Source: Photobacterium marinum (GTDB lineage: Bacteria > Pseudomonadota > Gammaproteobacteria > Enterobacterales > Vibrionaceae). From it: DNA of 64,000 bases. The stretch spans positions 1-64,000 of the forward strand of contig NZ_AMZO01000013.1 of assembly GCF_000331515.1 (NCBI RefSeq), read 5' to 3'. Position numbers and translations under genes: made by a program. The notes beneath the pieces were generated by a model. It was given only the letters and a program-made list of their open reading frames with translations, had not been told where the DNA came from and did no database searches. Positions within the stretch are counted from its first letter, which is position 1. Each line of letters opens with the position of its first letter. Positions 24,168 through 32,900 of this stretch are shown here, piece by piece.

Positions 24168-26351
24168 TTAATTGTCCTCCGAGGCAATAGGAAGGGTAAT
24201 TATGACTTCGACACCTTTTTGATCTGCACGATTTTTTAGTCTGATTTCCCCTTCATGAAACTCTGTAATGAGTCTGGCAATGAACAGCCCAAGGCCAAGG
24301 TGAGGTTTGCTTTGCTTATTCTGGCTTCGCACTGACACCATGGAGTTGAGTAGTTGATCAGACATATTTTCCGGCAATAACGGCCCGTAGTTACTGACTG
24401 AAAGGTTAGCCTGCGGACCGTTTTGAGTCAGAATCACTTCAATCGGATTCTGGTTGTCACTGAAGTCTTCCGCATTGGCGATCAGTTTATCCAGAAGTTG
24501 GGCCAGATAATCCGGCGCACCGTTAATGAAAATGTCTTTACTGCCGCTATGAACCTTAAATGCCTGCTCAGGGAAGGCCATTTGGTAACCCTGCATGCAG
24601 CCTGAAACCAATTCGTTAAGCGGGAATCGTTCTTTTTCTGCACCTTGCAGGCTTTGCTCTATGCGGGTGGCTTCCGTCATGCTCGACAAAATGGTGCTCA
24701 AACGCTTAACACCGTCTTGCGCACGGTCAATATAGCGTTGGGAATCCTCGTCCTGATCTTGCATCGACAGGTTTTCAAGTGAAGAACGAACCACTGCAAC
24801 CGGCGTCCGCAATTCGTGTGATAGACGCGAGGACAGATTTTCCAGGTAGTGGTTGTATTGGCCGAGGCGGTTCACCATTCCGGCTAGGCTACGTGACAGA
24901 TCGCCGATTTCGTCGGTATCGGTAGTTGGCGAAATCGGTTGTCGGATGCGGCCCTGACTATCGATGGCTTGCTCTGCTTCGTCACGCAGGCGACGAATCC
25001 GAGAAGATATCTTTGAAGCGAATAAGAACAGGGTAATTGTGCCGATGGCGATTATGGCCAGAATGGCATTAAACAGCTTTTCCAGTGCCTGGTTCCGTAG
25101 GGTTTGAATACCGATAGTCGACTCTTCTGCCACTACAGCTCCCATCACATTGTTATCAAGCCAGATAGGGTAGGCAGCAGACAGAATCATAACCTTTCCG
25201 TCTTCCGAGCGACGCCATTGGGAGTAGCCTCGCCCTTGTAACGCTTGAGAAACATGAACCCCTTTTACCAGTGCTTCATCTTGTTTGAAGTCGCTGAATT
25301 CTGTTGGCTCGGTAATAAGATAACGGTAGTAAAACGGGTGCAGCAGTTTCTTCTCAATCGCAGACCACCAGGAAACGTCATTATCTGCGTATTTAACCGA
25401 TGACGACCATACGCCGTTAGAATCCTGAATATCGCCGGTTTGTGCTAACACGCGCTGGTGGCGATCAATCACCCAGATACGGGAACTGGTGTGTCCCATT
25501 CCTTTCAGGATTTTTTCTATTTCAGGAGATGGCACCAGAACTGTTCCCAGTCTGCTGAGTCGCGTGGTGTTGGAAGTGCCGATGATAGTATCGATTTCGC
25601 GGTTCTGGTTGTTATTGATATCGTAAAAGGCAAAGCCTAACTTATTGCCAAGGGTGGAAAGCGGCAATCTTAATTCAATGTTGTAGCCATTTTCAGTTGA
25701 TTTCCAGAAGCCTTGAATTTGCTTTTGCTGAATGAGTGTCGATGGGTTCGAGATGTCATCTGTGATTTGCCATGCGTTGATCCAGCCATCTTCATAAGCG
25801 GAAACAACATAGCGGGAAAACTCACCGTCAGGTGATGTCATGGCAATGATCAGGTGATCATTGCGGTCTACGCGCAGGGAGTCTTTACGACGCATAACTG
25901 GGCTGAGGTCAGAAACTTCAAAGGCCGCGTAAAGGTAACCATCGTATTTTCCGACAATATGGCGGAAGCTGATGCTGTTATTGTCGTATGGACGGCGGCC
26001 GAACTGGACATAATCGCGACCGTAGCGAACCATTTTATCGTCGTAATCAGTCCAGTCATTAAGCTGGCCGTCTAATGTGATCGGACTTTGTAATTCATAG
26101 GCATACAAGTCTCGGCCTTTCTGTACCGATTGCAGGAAACTGGCCTGATCGCTGAACAGGTTAGGGCGCTCATTCAGTGCTGTAGCGACAGCTCGCGTAG
26201 TACCAATCAGGGTTTGCTCCTGACCCTGGCGCAGCAGTTTTTCCATCTCCAGGATGTATTTGTAACCCAGCCATGGCAGTAAGAGCAGAAAGCTGGAGAT
26301 CAGAATAACTTTGACTCTGAGGCCAACAGGTAATTTCGGTAGTTTCTTCAT
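24168..26351 (-). CDS. pdsS: PdsS-type sensor histidine kinase of dedicated sortase system
   Basis: A 727-residue membrane kinase matching the proteobacterial dedicated-sortase-system kinase in length and layout: N-terminal helix (about 13-30), a large periplasmic region with a CBM9-like carbohydrate-binding part (ITLDGQLNDWTDYDD), a second helix (about 428-448), a HAMP region, the phospho-His block SSRLSHELRTPVAVVRSSLE near residue 510, and an ATPase C-terminus LGLGLFIARLITEFHEG. It likely senses an envelope or glycan signal and phosphorylates the regulator encoded nine bases upstream. The sortase and target gene it normally controls are not found here. Confidence 0.8.
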   Translation of the reverse strand: MKKLPKLPVGLRVKVILISSFLLLLPWLGYKYILEMEKLLRQGQEQTLIGTTRAVATALNERPNLFSDQASFLQSVQKGRDLYAYELQSPITLDGQLNDWTDYDDKMVRYGRDYVQFGRRPYDNNSISFRHIVGKYDGYLYAAFEVSDLSPVMRRKDSLRVDRNDHLIIAMTSPDGEFSRYVVSAYEDGWINAWQITDDISNPSTLIQQKQIQGFWKSTENGYNIELRLPLSTLGNKLGFAFYDINNNQNREIDTIIGTSNTTRLSRLGTVLVPSPEIEKILKGMGHTSSRIWVIDRHQRVLAQTGDIQDSNGVWSSSVKYADNDVSWWSAIEKKLLHPFYYRYLITEPTEFSDFKQDEALVKGVHVSQALQGRGYSQWRRSEDGKVMILSAAYPIWLDNNVMGAVVAEESTIGIQTLRNQALEKLFNAILAIIAIGTITLFLFASKISSRIRRLRDEAEQAIDSQGRIRQPISPTTDTDEIGDLSRSLAGMVNRLGQYNHYLENLSSRLSHELRTPVAVVRSSLENLSMQDQDEDSQRYIDRAQDGVKRLSTILSSMTEATRIEQSLQGAEKERFPLNELVSGCMQGYQMAFPEQAFKVHSGSKDIFINGAPDYLAQLLDKLIANAEDFSDNQNPIEVILTQNGPQANLSVSNYGPLLPENMSDQLLNSMVSVRSQNKQSKPHLGLGLFIARLITEFHEGEIRLKNRADQKGVEVIITLPIASEDN

Positions 26352-26360
26352 CTGAATCCG

Positions 26361-27047
26361 TTATGCGCCCCAGCGGTAGCCCATGCCATAGACAGTGTTA
26401 ATGCAGTCAAAATTGTTGTCATATTGCATGAATTTTTTGCGGATACGTTTTATATGGGAAGTAATGGTGCTGTCATCGACAACCACCTGGGCTTCATCCA
26501 TCAGATCATGGCGGCTCTTTACATGACCGGGACGCTTGGCAAGGGCATAGACCATCCAAAATTCCGTCACGGTAAGCTCAATAAGCTGTCTGTTCCAGAA
26601 TATCTGCATTTTGTTTTTATCAATGGTTAGCGGGCCGCGTTCAATTAGTGTTTCCTGCTCAGTTGGGGCTGCCAGCAGATCACTCCGGCGGAACAGGGCA
26701 GCAATGCGAGCCATTAAATGTGGCAGGCTGATGTCTTTAGTCAGGTAATCATCGGCACCCATTCGCAGGCCGCAAACGGTATCAAAGTCACTGTCGCGGG
26801 CGGTCAGGAAAATGATAGGGATAGTTGGCGACAGGGCACGAAGCGACTGGCATAAAGAGAAACCGCCATCAATCTCATTCTGAAGGCCGATATCAATAAT
26901 AGCGAGATCCGGTAGCTCCTGTTCGAAAGCCGCCTGTGCATCCGGACGGTTGTCATAACCCTGCACACTATAGCCATGCTTTTTAAGGACATCTATATAG
27001 TTTTCGCGAATCGCCGCTTCATCTTCGACAATAACTATTTTCTTCAT
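26361..27047 (-). CDS. pdsR: PdsR-type response regulator
   Basis: A 228-residue OmpR-type regulator. The receiver domain (about 1-120) holds EDEAA, the phospho-acceptor Asp in LAIIDIGLQ, and TARDSDFDTV with the Thr and FLTA block. The C-terminal winged helix (about 130-228) ends VYGMGYRWG. It matches the regulator paired with the sortase-system kinase; the kinase gene follows after nine bases, so the two are one operon. Divergent to the pdsO-like gene, which it may control through the shared 240-bp region. Confidence 0.82.
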   Translation of the reverse strand: MKKIVIVEDEAAIRENYIDVLKKHGYSVQGYDNRPDAQAAFEQELPDLAIIDIGLQNEIDGGFSLCQSLRALSPTIPIIFLTARDSDFDTVCGLRMGADDYLTKDISLPHLMARIAALFRRSDLLAAPTEQETLIERGPLTIDKNKMQIFWNRQLIELTVTEFWMVYALAKRPGHVKSRHDLMDEAQVVVDDSTITSHIKRIRKKFMQYDNNFDCINTVYGMGYRWGA

Positions 27048-27285
27048 TTATTACCTTCATTTACTGCTGCGTTACTAGAGCAAATTGCTTTCTGGTTGTG
27101 ACTATACAATAAAAAAGTGCAGATAAAAGTGGTGTGTGGCGATTGCCATTTTTTTGCCACAATTGATCAGCACATTGCCTCTTTTTCTCCCCGATAATGC
27201 CAGATCTGCTTGTTTTAATTACCTCATCGAAACGCAACGACACAAACAACAACGTCAAACGTTTATAACGAATGAGGATTCCAAA

Positions 27286-28050
27286 ATGAAAAAGCAGCTA
27301 ATTTCTACTCTTATCGCTACCACTCTGATGACTTCTGTAATTGCTCCGGTCGCTCAGGCCAACACCGTTGAGCCTGCTGATGATGCTTATAAAGTCGGTC
27401 AGGAGGAACAACTGATTGGTATGGGGTCTGGTGCGGCATTCGGTGCACTGGTTGCCGGCCCTGCTGGTGTGGTTGTCGGCGGTATTATCGGCGGCATTAT
27501 CGGTACCACAGTCGGACAAGAGGATTACATTAAGGCGCAGGATGAAGAAATGCAGGAAATTGCGTCCCGCAACGCAGAATTAGAGCGCATAAGCCACCGT
27601 TACAACCAGGCCCAGATTGAGATTGCCCGCCTGCAACAACAAGCAATTCAGCAGGACAGAATGATGGAAGAGCAACGTCAGATTGATTTGGCTCTGGAGA
27701 TGAATGTTCATTTCCGTACCGGTTCTGCCTCTATCGAACCACATTTCCAAAGTCAGCTTGATGAACTGGCCGAGATGATGAAGCAGGCTCCTGAGGTTAA
27801 GTGGGAACTGGCAGGTTTCGCCGACCGCCGCGGTAGCAGTGAGAAGAATATGGCACTTTCACAACGTCGCGTTGATGCGGTTCGTAATTATCTTGAACAA
27901 CATGGCATTGATGCTAATCAGATTGTTGTTGCAGCCTATGGTGATCAGGCGCCGTTGAAAGCCGAGCAGAACTTCGAAGGTGATTTCTTTGACCGCCGTG
28001 TAACTTTGCGCAGCAGCCAGAGCAGTGTTCAGACTGCGAACACTCATTAA
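27286..28050 (+). CDS. pdsO: PdsO-type sortase-associated OmpA-like protein
   Basis: A 254-residue protein: signal peptide to about residue 25 (VAQA), a glycine-zipper segment (VAGPAGVVVGGIIGGIIG), a coiled coil (about 85-130) and an OmpA-type peptidoglycan-binding domain (HFRTGSASIEPHF, LAGFADRRGSSEKN, LSQRRVDAVRNYL). This order is that of PdsO, the peptidoglycan-associated member of the proteobacterial dedicated sortase system. The ATG at 27286 follows GAGG and starts the signal peptide; a longer frame from 27136 lacks both. Divergent from pdsR/pdsS. Confidence 0.8.
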   Translation: MKKQLISTLIATTLMTSVIAPVAQANTVEPADDAYKVGQEEQLIGMGSGAAFGALVAGPAGVVVGGIIGGIIGTTVGQEDYIKAQDEEMQEIASRNAELERISHRYNQAQIEIARLQQQAIQQDRMMEEQRQIDLALEMNVHFRTGSASIEPHFQSQLDELAEMMKQAPEVKWELAGFADRRGSSEKNMALSQRRVDAVRNYLEQHGIDANQIVVAAYGDQAPLKAEQNFEGDFFDRRVTLRSSQSSVQTANTH

Positions 28051-28102
28051 CCAGGTGAGTAGTTTGGCTTAATAGTCAGCACAACTGGCAGGTAATCGAA
28101 TA

Positions 28103-28300
28103 ATGACGACAAACAATAACAGCGGAGCTCCCGGCTGGGTGCTCCCCCTCTTCATCATGCTGTTGCTAACTGTGCAGTTGGCAACAATATCTGAAGATGC
28201 ACGGGCACAGCGGATTGACATTTTACACGGTGAAACTCTGAAAGCATGGAATGAGCTGGAAACCGATTTTGTTACGGAGGCAGAAAATGGTCAGGGATGA
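28103..28300 (+). CDS. Short exported protein or remnant after pdsO
   Basis: A 65-residue frame with a hydrophobic N-terminal helix (about residues 12-27) and a short polar tail DILHGETLKAWNELETDF. In complete systems, the next gene after pdsO encodes a ~700-residue sortase target with an N-terminal signal peptide, then the sortase. This frame could be the truncated start of that target gene; beyond the TGA at 28298 another ~35 codons are open (LLADDFTENYCASFQLD..) before a TAA. Alternatively it is an unrelated small periplasmic protein. Confidence 0.4.
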   Translation: MTTNNNSGAPGWVLPLFIMLLLTVQLATISEDARAQRIDILHGETLKAWNELETDFVTEAENGQG

Positions 28301-28415
28301 CAGTTATTGGCTGATGATTTTACTGAAAATTACTGTGCTTCATTTCAGCTTGATTTATTGCTAGGAATTGGTGCAAAAGAAGCGAGGGCAAATAGTGGGT
28401 CTTAAAGATACCAAA

Positions 28416-28450
28416 AGAAAAAACTCGCCAAGAGGCGAGTTCTTTTGATC
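28416..28450 (-). terminator. Terminator after cheV
   Basis: AACTCGCC-AAGA-GGCGAGTT with an A-run on the left that becomes a T-run on the minus strand. It lies 20 bp past the cheV stop. Confidence 0.85.
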
Positions 28451-28469
28451 TGTTTGGCGAACTGTTGAA

Positions 28470-29408
28470 TTACAGAATGTCGCGCAGGCGATCCTGAACC
28501 ACTTCAACCAGCAGGTCTGGCTGGAACTTGGAAATGAAGCGGTCACAGCCTACTTTTTTCACCATCGCTTCGTTAAAGCTGCCACTCAACGACGTATTCA
28601 GTGCAATATGGATGTCGTTCATACGCGGATCATTACGGATCTCATGCGTCAGCTTATAACCATCCATTTCTGGCATTTCGGCATCAGTAAACATCATCAG
28701 AATCTCATCGTTGATGTTTTTTCCTTCATCACACCATTTCTTCAGCATGTTCAGAGCCATCAGGCCGTTTGTCGCCTCGATGATTTCAAGACCCAATTGA
28801 GAAAGTGTATCGCGGATTTGGGCGCGAGCCGTTGATGAATCATCAACAATCAGGATCTTGCGACCATGCAAGTGATCAACAATGTTCTGGTCCAGTACGT
28901 CATCAGAAATATGAACGTTATATTCGATGATTTCCGACAGAACTTTTTCAACGTCAATGATACTGACCAGACGTTCAGCGCCGTCACGGTTAAGCTTGGT
29001 TAGTGCTGTCAGGTAGTTGTTGCGGCCAACCTGACTTGGAGGTGGCTGAATGTCACGCCAGGTCAGGTTTTCGATGTTCATCACTTCACCGACCAGAAAG
29101 CCCTGAACAGAGCGGTTATATTCAGTGATGATCAGGTTACATTCACCTTCTTCCTCACCGTGGCGCATGCTGATGGCCTGGCGAAGGTTGATGACAGGAA
29201 TTGAAAGCCCGCGAATATTCGCAACACCGGTAATATTCGGGTGTGAACCGGGTAGGCTGTTTAGTTTAGGCAGTTTTACAACTTCCTTAACTTTGAACAC
29301 GTTGATGGCAAATAATTGGGATGTATGTAGTTTGAAGATAAGCAACTCAAGTCGGTTTTCACCAACAAGCTGGGTGCGCAGATCAACAGAATCAAGGATA
29401 TTGGCCAT
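28470..29408 (-). CDS. cheV: Chemotaxis coupling/response protein CheV
   Basis: A 312-residue protein. Residues about 15-160 form a CheW-like coupling domain (FAINVFKVKEVVKLPKL, then GVANIRGLSIPVINL). Residues about 180-310 form a receiver domain (KILIVDDSSTARAQIRDTL, phospho-acceptor Asp in MMFTDAEMPEMDGYKL, and ALNTSLSG). CheV links chemoreceptors to CheA and is adjusted by phosphorylation. Vibrionaceae carry several cheV genes; this one stands alone, away from the main chemotaxis operon. Confidence 0.93.
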   Translation of the reverse strand: MANILDSVDLRTQLVGENRLELLIFKLHTSQLFAINVFKVKEVVKLPKLNSLPGSHPNITGVANIRGLSIPVINLRQAISMRHGEEEGECNLIITEYNRSVQGFLVGEVMNIENLTWRDIQPPPSQVGRNNYLTALTKLNRDGAERLVSIIDVEKVLSEIIEYNVHISDDVLDQNIVDHLHGRKILIVDDSSTARAQIRDTLSQLGLEIIEATNGLMALNMLKKWCDEGKNINDEILMMFTDAEMPEMDGYKLTHEIRNDPRMNDIHIALNTSLSGSFNEAMVKKVGCDRFISKFQPDLLVEVVQDRLRDIL

Positions 29409-29988
29409 AATTTGCCCGGTAATTCAAGAAATTATTAAAATTATCATCGAATTATATGCTGGATAAAGGGCAAAAGTCACGCGTTATATAGGGCTAAAGA
29501 TGGTTCCGTCAAATAACTATGTGATACTTATCGATTTATTTGTTTTATCTATGAGCTGGCTGAATTTCACTGTAGTTATACCGGTTTCATAGATGGTATG
29601 GGGACTAATGACGTGCAAAATGGTGACGAAAAATTGCTTTGATTGTTGCTTTTAACCCTTAAGGGTTAATTATGAAATAAAGTGATAGAAAGTTTAAACT
29701 AATTTCAATATACGTGTAGATAATTATATAGATAGAACATATTGATTACTTTATTTTGTCCAAAAAATAATTCTCTACAGTGCTCCAAATCAAGGAATTT
29801 TATTCTGGTTCTGGTACGTTGGGACGATAACAAAAATGATGATTTTCTCTCAATCATCCTTGAGTACTGTACCTGGCTTTCCCCTATGAACAAGAAGTTA
29901 GCTAATACAAGTGAATAAGCATTTATTTGCTCCCCACCGTATTATCAATCGCCATGAGTCAGTGCCGAGTTACTAAATGAGGCAATTT
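29409..29988. other. Intergenic region between cheV and formate dehydrogenase
   Basis: About 580 bp, A+T-rich, with divergent promoters expected. A minus-strand frame at 29705-29893 has no support and is left out. The only strong element seen is the 18-bp palindrome at 29652-29669. Confidence 0.5.
29652..29669. promoter_or_regulatory. Perfect 18-bp palindrome, possible operator
   Basis: TTAACCCTTAAGGGTTAA is perfectly self-complementary. It lies about 240 bp upstream of cheV and 320 bp upstream of the formate dehydrogenase gene. It has no T-run, so it looks more like a protein-binding site than a terminator. The binding protein is unknown. Confidence 0.4.
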
Positions 29989-32900
29989 ATGAACAATGTC
30001 ACAATAGACGGACAGGTAGTGGCTGTTGACAGTCAGCAGACACTGCTTGAAGCCGCGACGCAATGCCAGATAGAAATACCATCCTTATGTGGTTTGAATA
30101 AAGATGGTGAAAAAGTACCGTGCGGTTTGTGTGTGGTCGAAGTTGAAGGACAAGGCATACAACGCGCATGTGAAATCAAACCAGTTGAAGGAATGAAGGT
30201 CACCACCCAAAGTGAAGCTTTGGCGGAATCTCGTCGCAAAGCACTGAACCGCATTCTGTCAGATCACTATGCCGACTGTGAGGCTCCGTGTCAGACAGCT
30301 TGTCCGGCCGGGGTTGATATTCAGTCTTACCTTTACCACATTTCCCAGAATGATCACCAAAAAGCTATTGAAGTGATCAAACGCACTCTGCCTATGCCGC
30401 TTTCTATTGGTCGTGTGTGTCCTGCCTTCTGTGAAGCAGAGTGTCGTCGTGGCTTGGTGGATGAACCATTGGCTATTCGTCAGCTGAAGCGTCATGCTGC
30501 TGATGCGGACTTGGAAGCGCAGGAGCAGTATGTTCCTGAACGTAAGCCTGCTAAGAATAAGTCTGTCGCTATTATCGGTAGTGGTCCGGGTGGTTTGACT
30601 TGTGGGTATTACCTGAGCAACGAAGGTTACAACGTCACCGTCTATGAGGCGATGCCGGAAACTGGTGGTTGGCTCCGTTATGGTATTCCAGAATACCGTT
30701 TGCCAAAAGCAATCCTCGACAAAGAAGTTGATTTGATGTGCCGTAACGGTATGAAGATCGAAACCGGCAAAGAGCTGGGTAAAGACTTCCTGCTTTCTGA
30801 ACTGGTGAACGGTTTCGATGCTGTTTGTCTAGCTGTTGGTGCATCGAAAGCGGTTGAAATGAATTATGAAGGTAGTGATCTTGATGGTTGCTACTTGGGT
30901 GTTGATTACCTTAAAGATTATGTCACCGAGAAGCAGTACACCACTGGTAAGAAGGTGGCTGTAATTGGTGGTGGTAACACCGCAATCGACTGTGCCCGTA
31001 CCGCTGTTCGTGACGGCGCGGATACAACCTTGATTTATCGTCGTACCCGCGACGAAATGCCGGCTGAAGATTATGAAATCGAAGAAGCTGAACATGAGGG
31101 CGTAAAGTTCCACTTCCTGACTAACCCGGTTGAGAATATTGCTGGTGATAATGGCCGGGTCTGTGAAGTGAAGCTGGAGAAAATGGCATTGGGTGAACCG
31201 GACTCATCGGGTCGCCGTCGTCCACAGTCAACCGGCGAATACTTCACTGAAGCTTTCGATACAGTCGTTGCTGCGGTATCGCAAAAACCGGATTTAACTT
31301 TCCTTGATAATGACAACATCGAGCTGCCGCTGACACGCTGGGCAACGCTGGAGTCTGAAGCTGGCACTATGCATTCCGGTGTCGAAAATATCTTCAGTAT
31401 TGGCGATTTCCGCCGTGGCCCGGCTACAGCGATTGAGGCGGTAGCCGATGGTCGAGTGGCAGCACAAGCGATTGATCGTTTCTTTAACGGTGATATGGAA
31501 AATATTCCAGTTAAACCGTTTAACTCACACAAAGAAGCCAAACTCAAGCAGGTTGATCCTGAGCATTTCACTAACATTAAAAAAGTGATGCGTGCGGTAA
31601 TGCCGGAACTGAGTCTTGAAGCGCGTGAATTGAGCTTTGATGAAGTTGAAAAAGGCTTCATGAATGAAGAGGCTATTCGCGAAGCTGAGCGTTGTCTGGA
31701 GTGTGGCTGTCAGGCCAATACCGACTGTAAGCTGCGTGACTACGCAACTGAATACAAAGTCGATAACAACGACTTTGACACGGAAAGTCGTCAGAAATTC
31801 TGTGTCGATACTTCGTCTGAATTTATTGTTTTCGATGCTAACCGTTGTATTAGTTGTGGTCAGTGTGTTCAGGCCTGTAACGAAAATGCTGTTCATGGCG
31901 CATTGAGCTTCATGAAAAATCCGGATGGTGGCAGTGCTAACCGTCCAGAGTGTCGTCCGGGTTTTGAAAACGGTTATAACATGGGTGACTCCAACTGTGT
32001 TCAGTGTGGTGCCTGTGTTCAGGTATGTCCGACCGGCGCATTGGTTGATGCGCGTGATAAATCGCAGGGCCGTATCGAAATGCTTAAGCCGGTAGATACT
32101 ATCTGTACCTACTGTGGTGTTGGCTGTAAGGTCACCATGTATGTCGATGAAAGCCGCAACCAGATTCGCTACGTGCAGGGTGCTAAAGACTCTCCGGTTA
32201 ATGATGGCATGCTGTGTGTGAAAGGTCGCTTCGGCTTCGACTTCGTTCATAGTTCTGAGCGTCTGACTACGCCGCTGATCCGTAAAGATGGCGAACTGCT
32301 ACCTGCAAGTTGGGACGAAGCACTGTCGCTGGTGGCAGAAAAACTTGGTGATATAAAAGAACAACATGGTTCTGATGCACTTGCCGGTTTCTCTTCTGCG
32401 AAAACCACTAACGAGGATAACTTCGCATTTCAGAAGTTTGTTCGTCGTGAATTGGGTACCAATAACGTCGACCACTGCGCCCGTCTGTGTCACGCATCAA
32501 CCGTAACCGGCCTGGAAGCATCGCTGGGTAGTGGGGCAATGACCAATGATATTCCGGGTATTAAACATTCTGACCTGGTGTTTATTATTGGTTCTGATAC
32601 CACATCGGCTCACCCGATTATTGCTTCGCATATTAAGCAGGCTATTCGTAAAGGAACAGCACGTCTGATTGTTGCCGATCCGAAGCGTATTGATATGGTT
32701 GAACATGCCGAGCTTTATGTTGCTCAACGTCCGGGTACGGATGTAATGCTGATCAACGGTATCATGCAGCAGATCATCAAGAACGGTTGGCAGGACGAGC
32801 AATATATTGCCGAGCGCGTTGAAGGTTATGAGCAGTTGAAAGCGGAAGTGATGTCTGATGCTTATACCCCGGATAAAGTCGAATTGATCACTGGCGTAAA

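Noticed and set aside
31525-32250. Long minus-strand frames inside the formate dehydrogenase gene
   Set aside because: They are shadows of a well-supported coding sequence and show low-complexity Thr/Ile/His composition.
32460-32540. Selenocysteine-dependent formate dehydrogenase
   Set aside because: The active-site codon in the RLCHAS motif encodes Cys and there is no in-frame TGA, so no selenocysteine is used.
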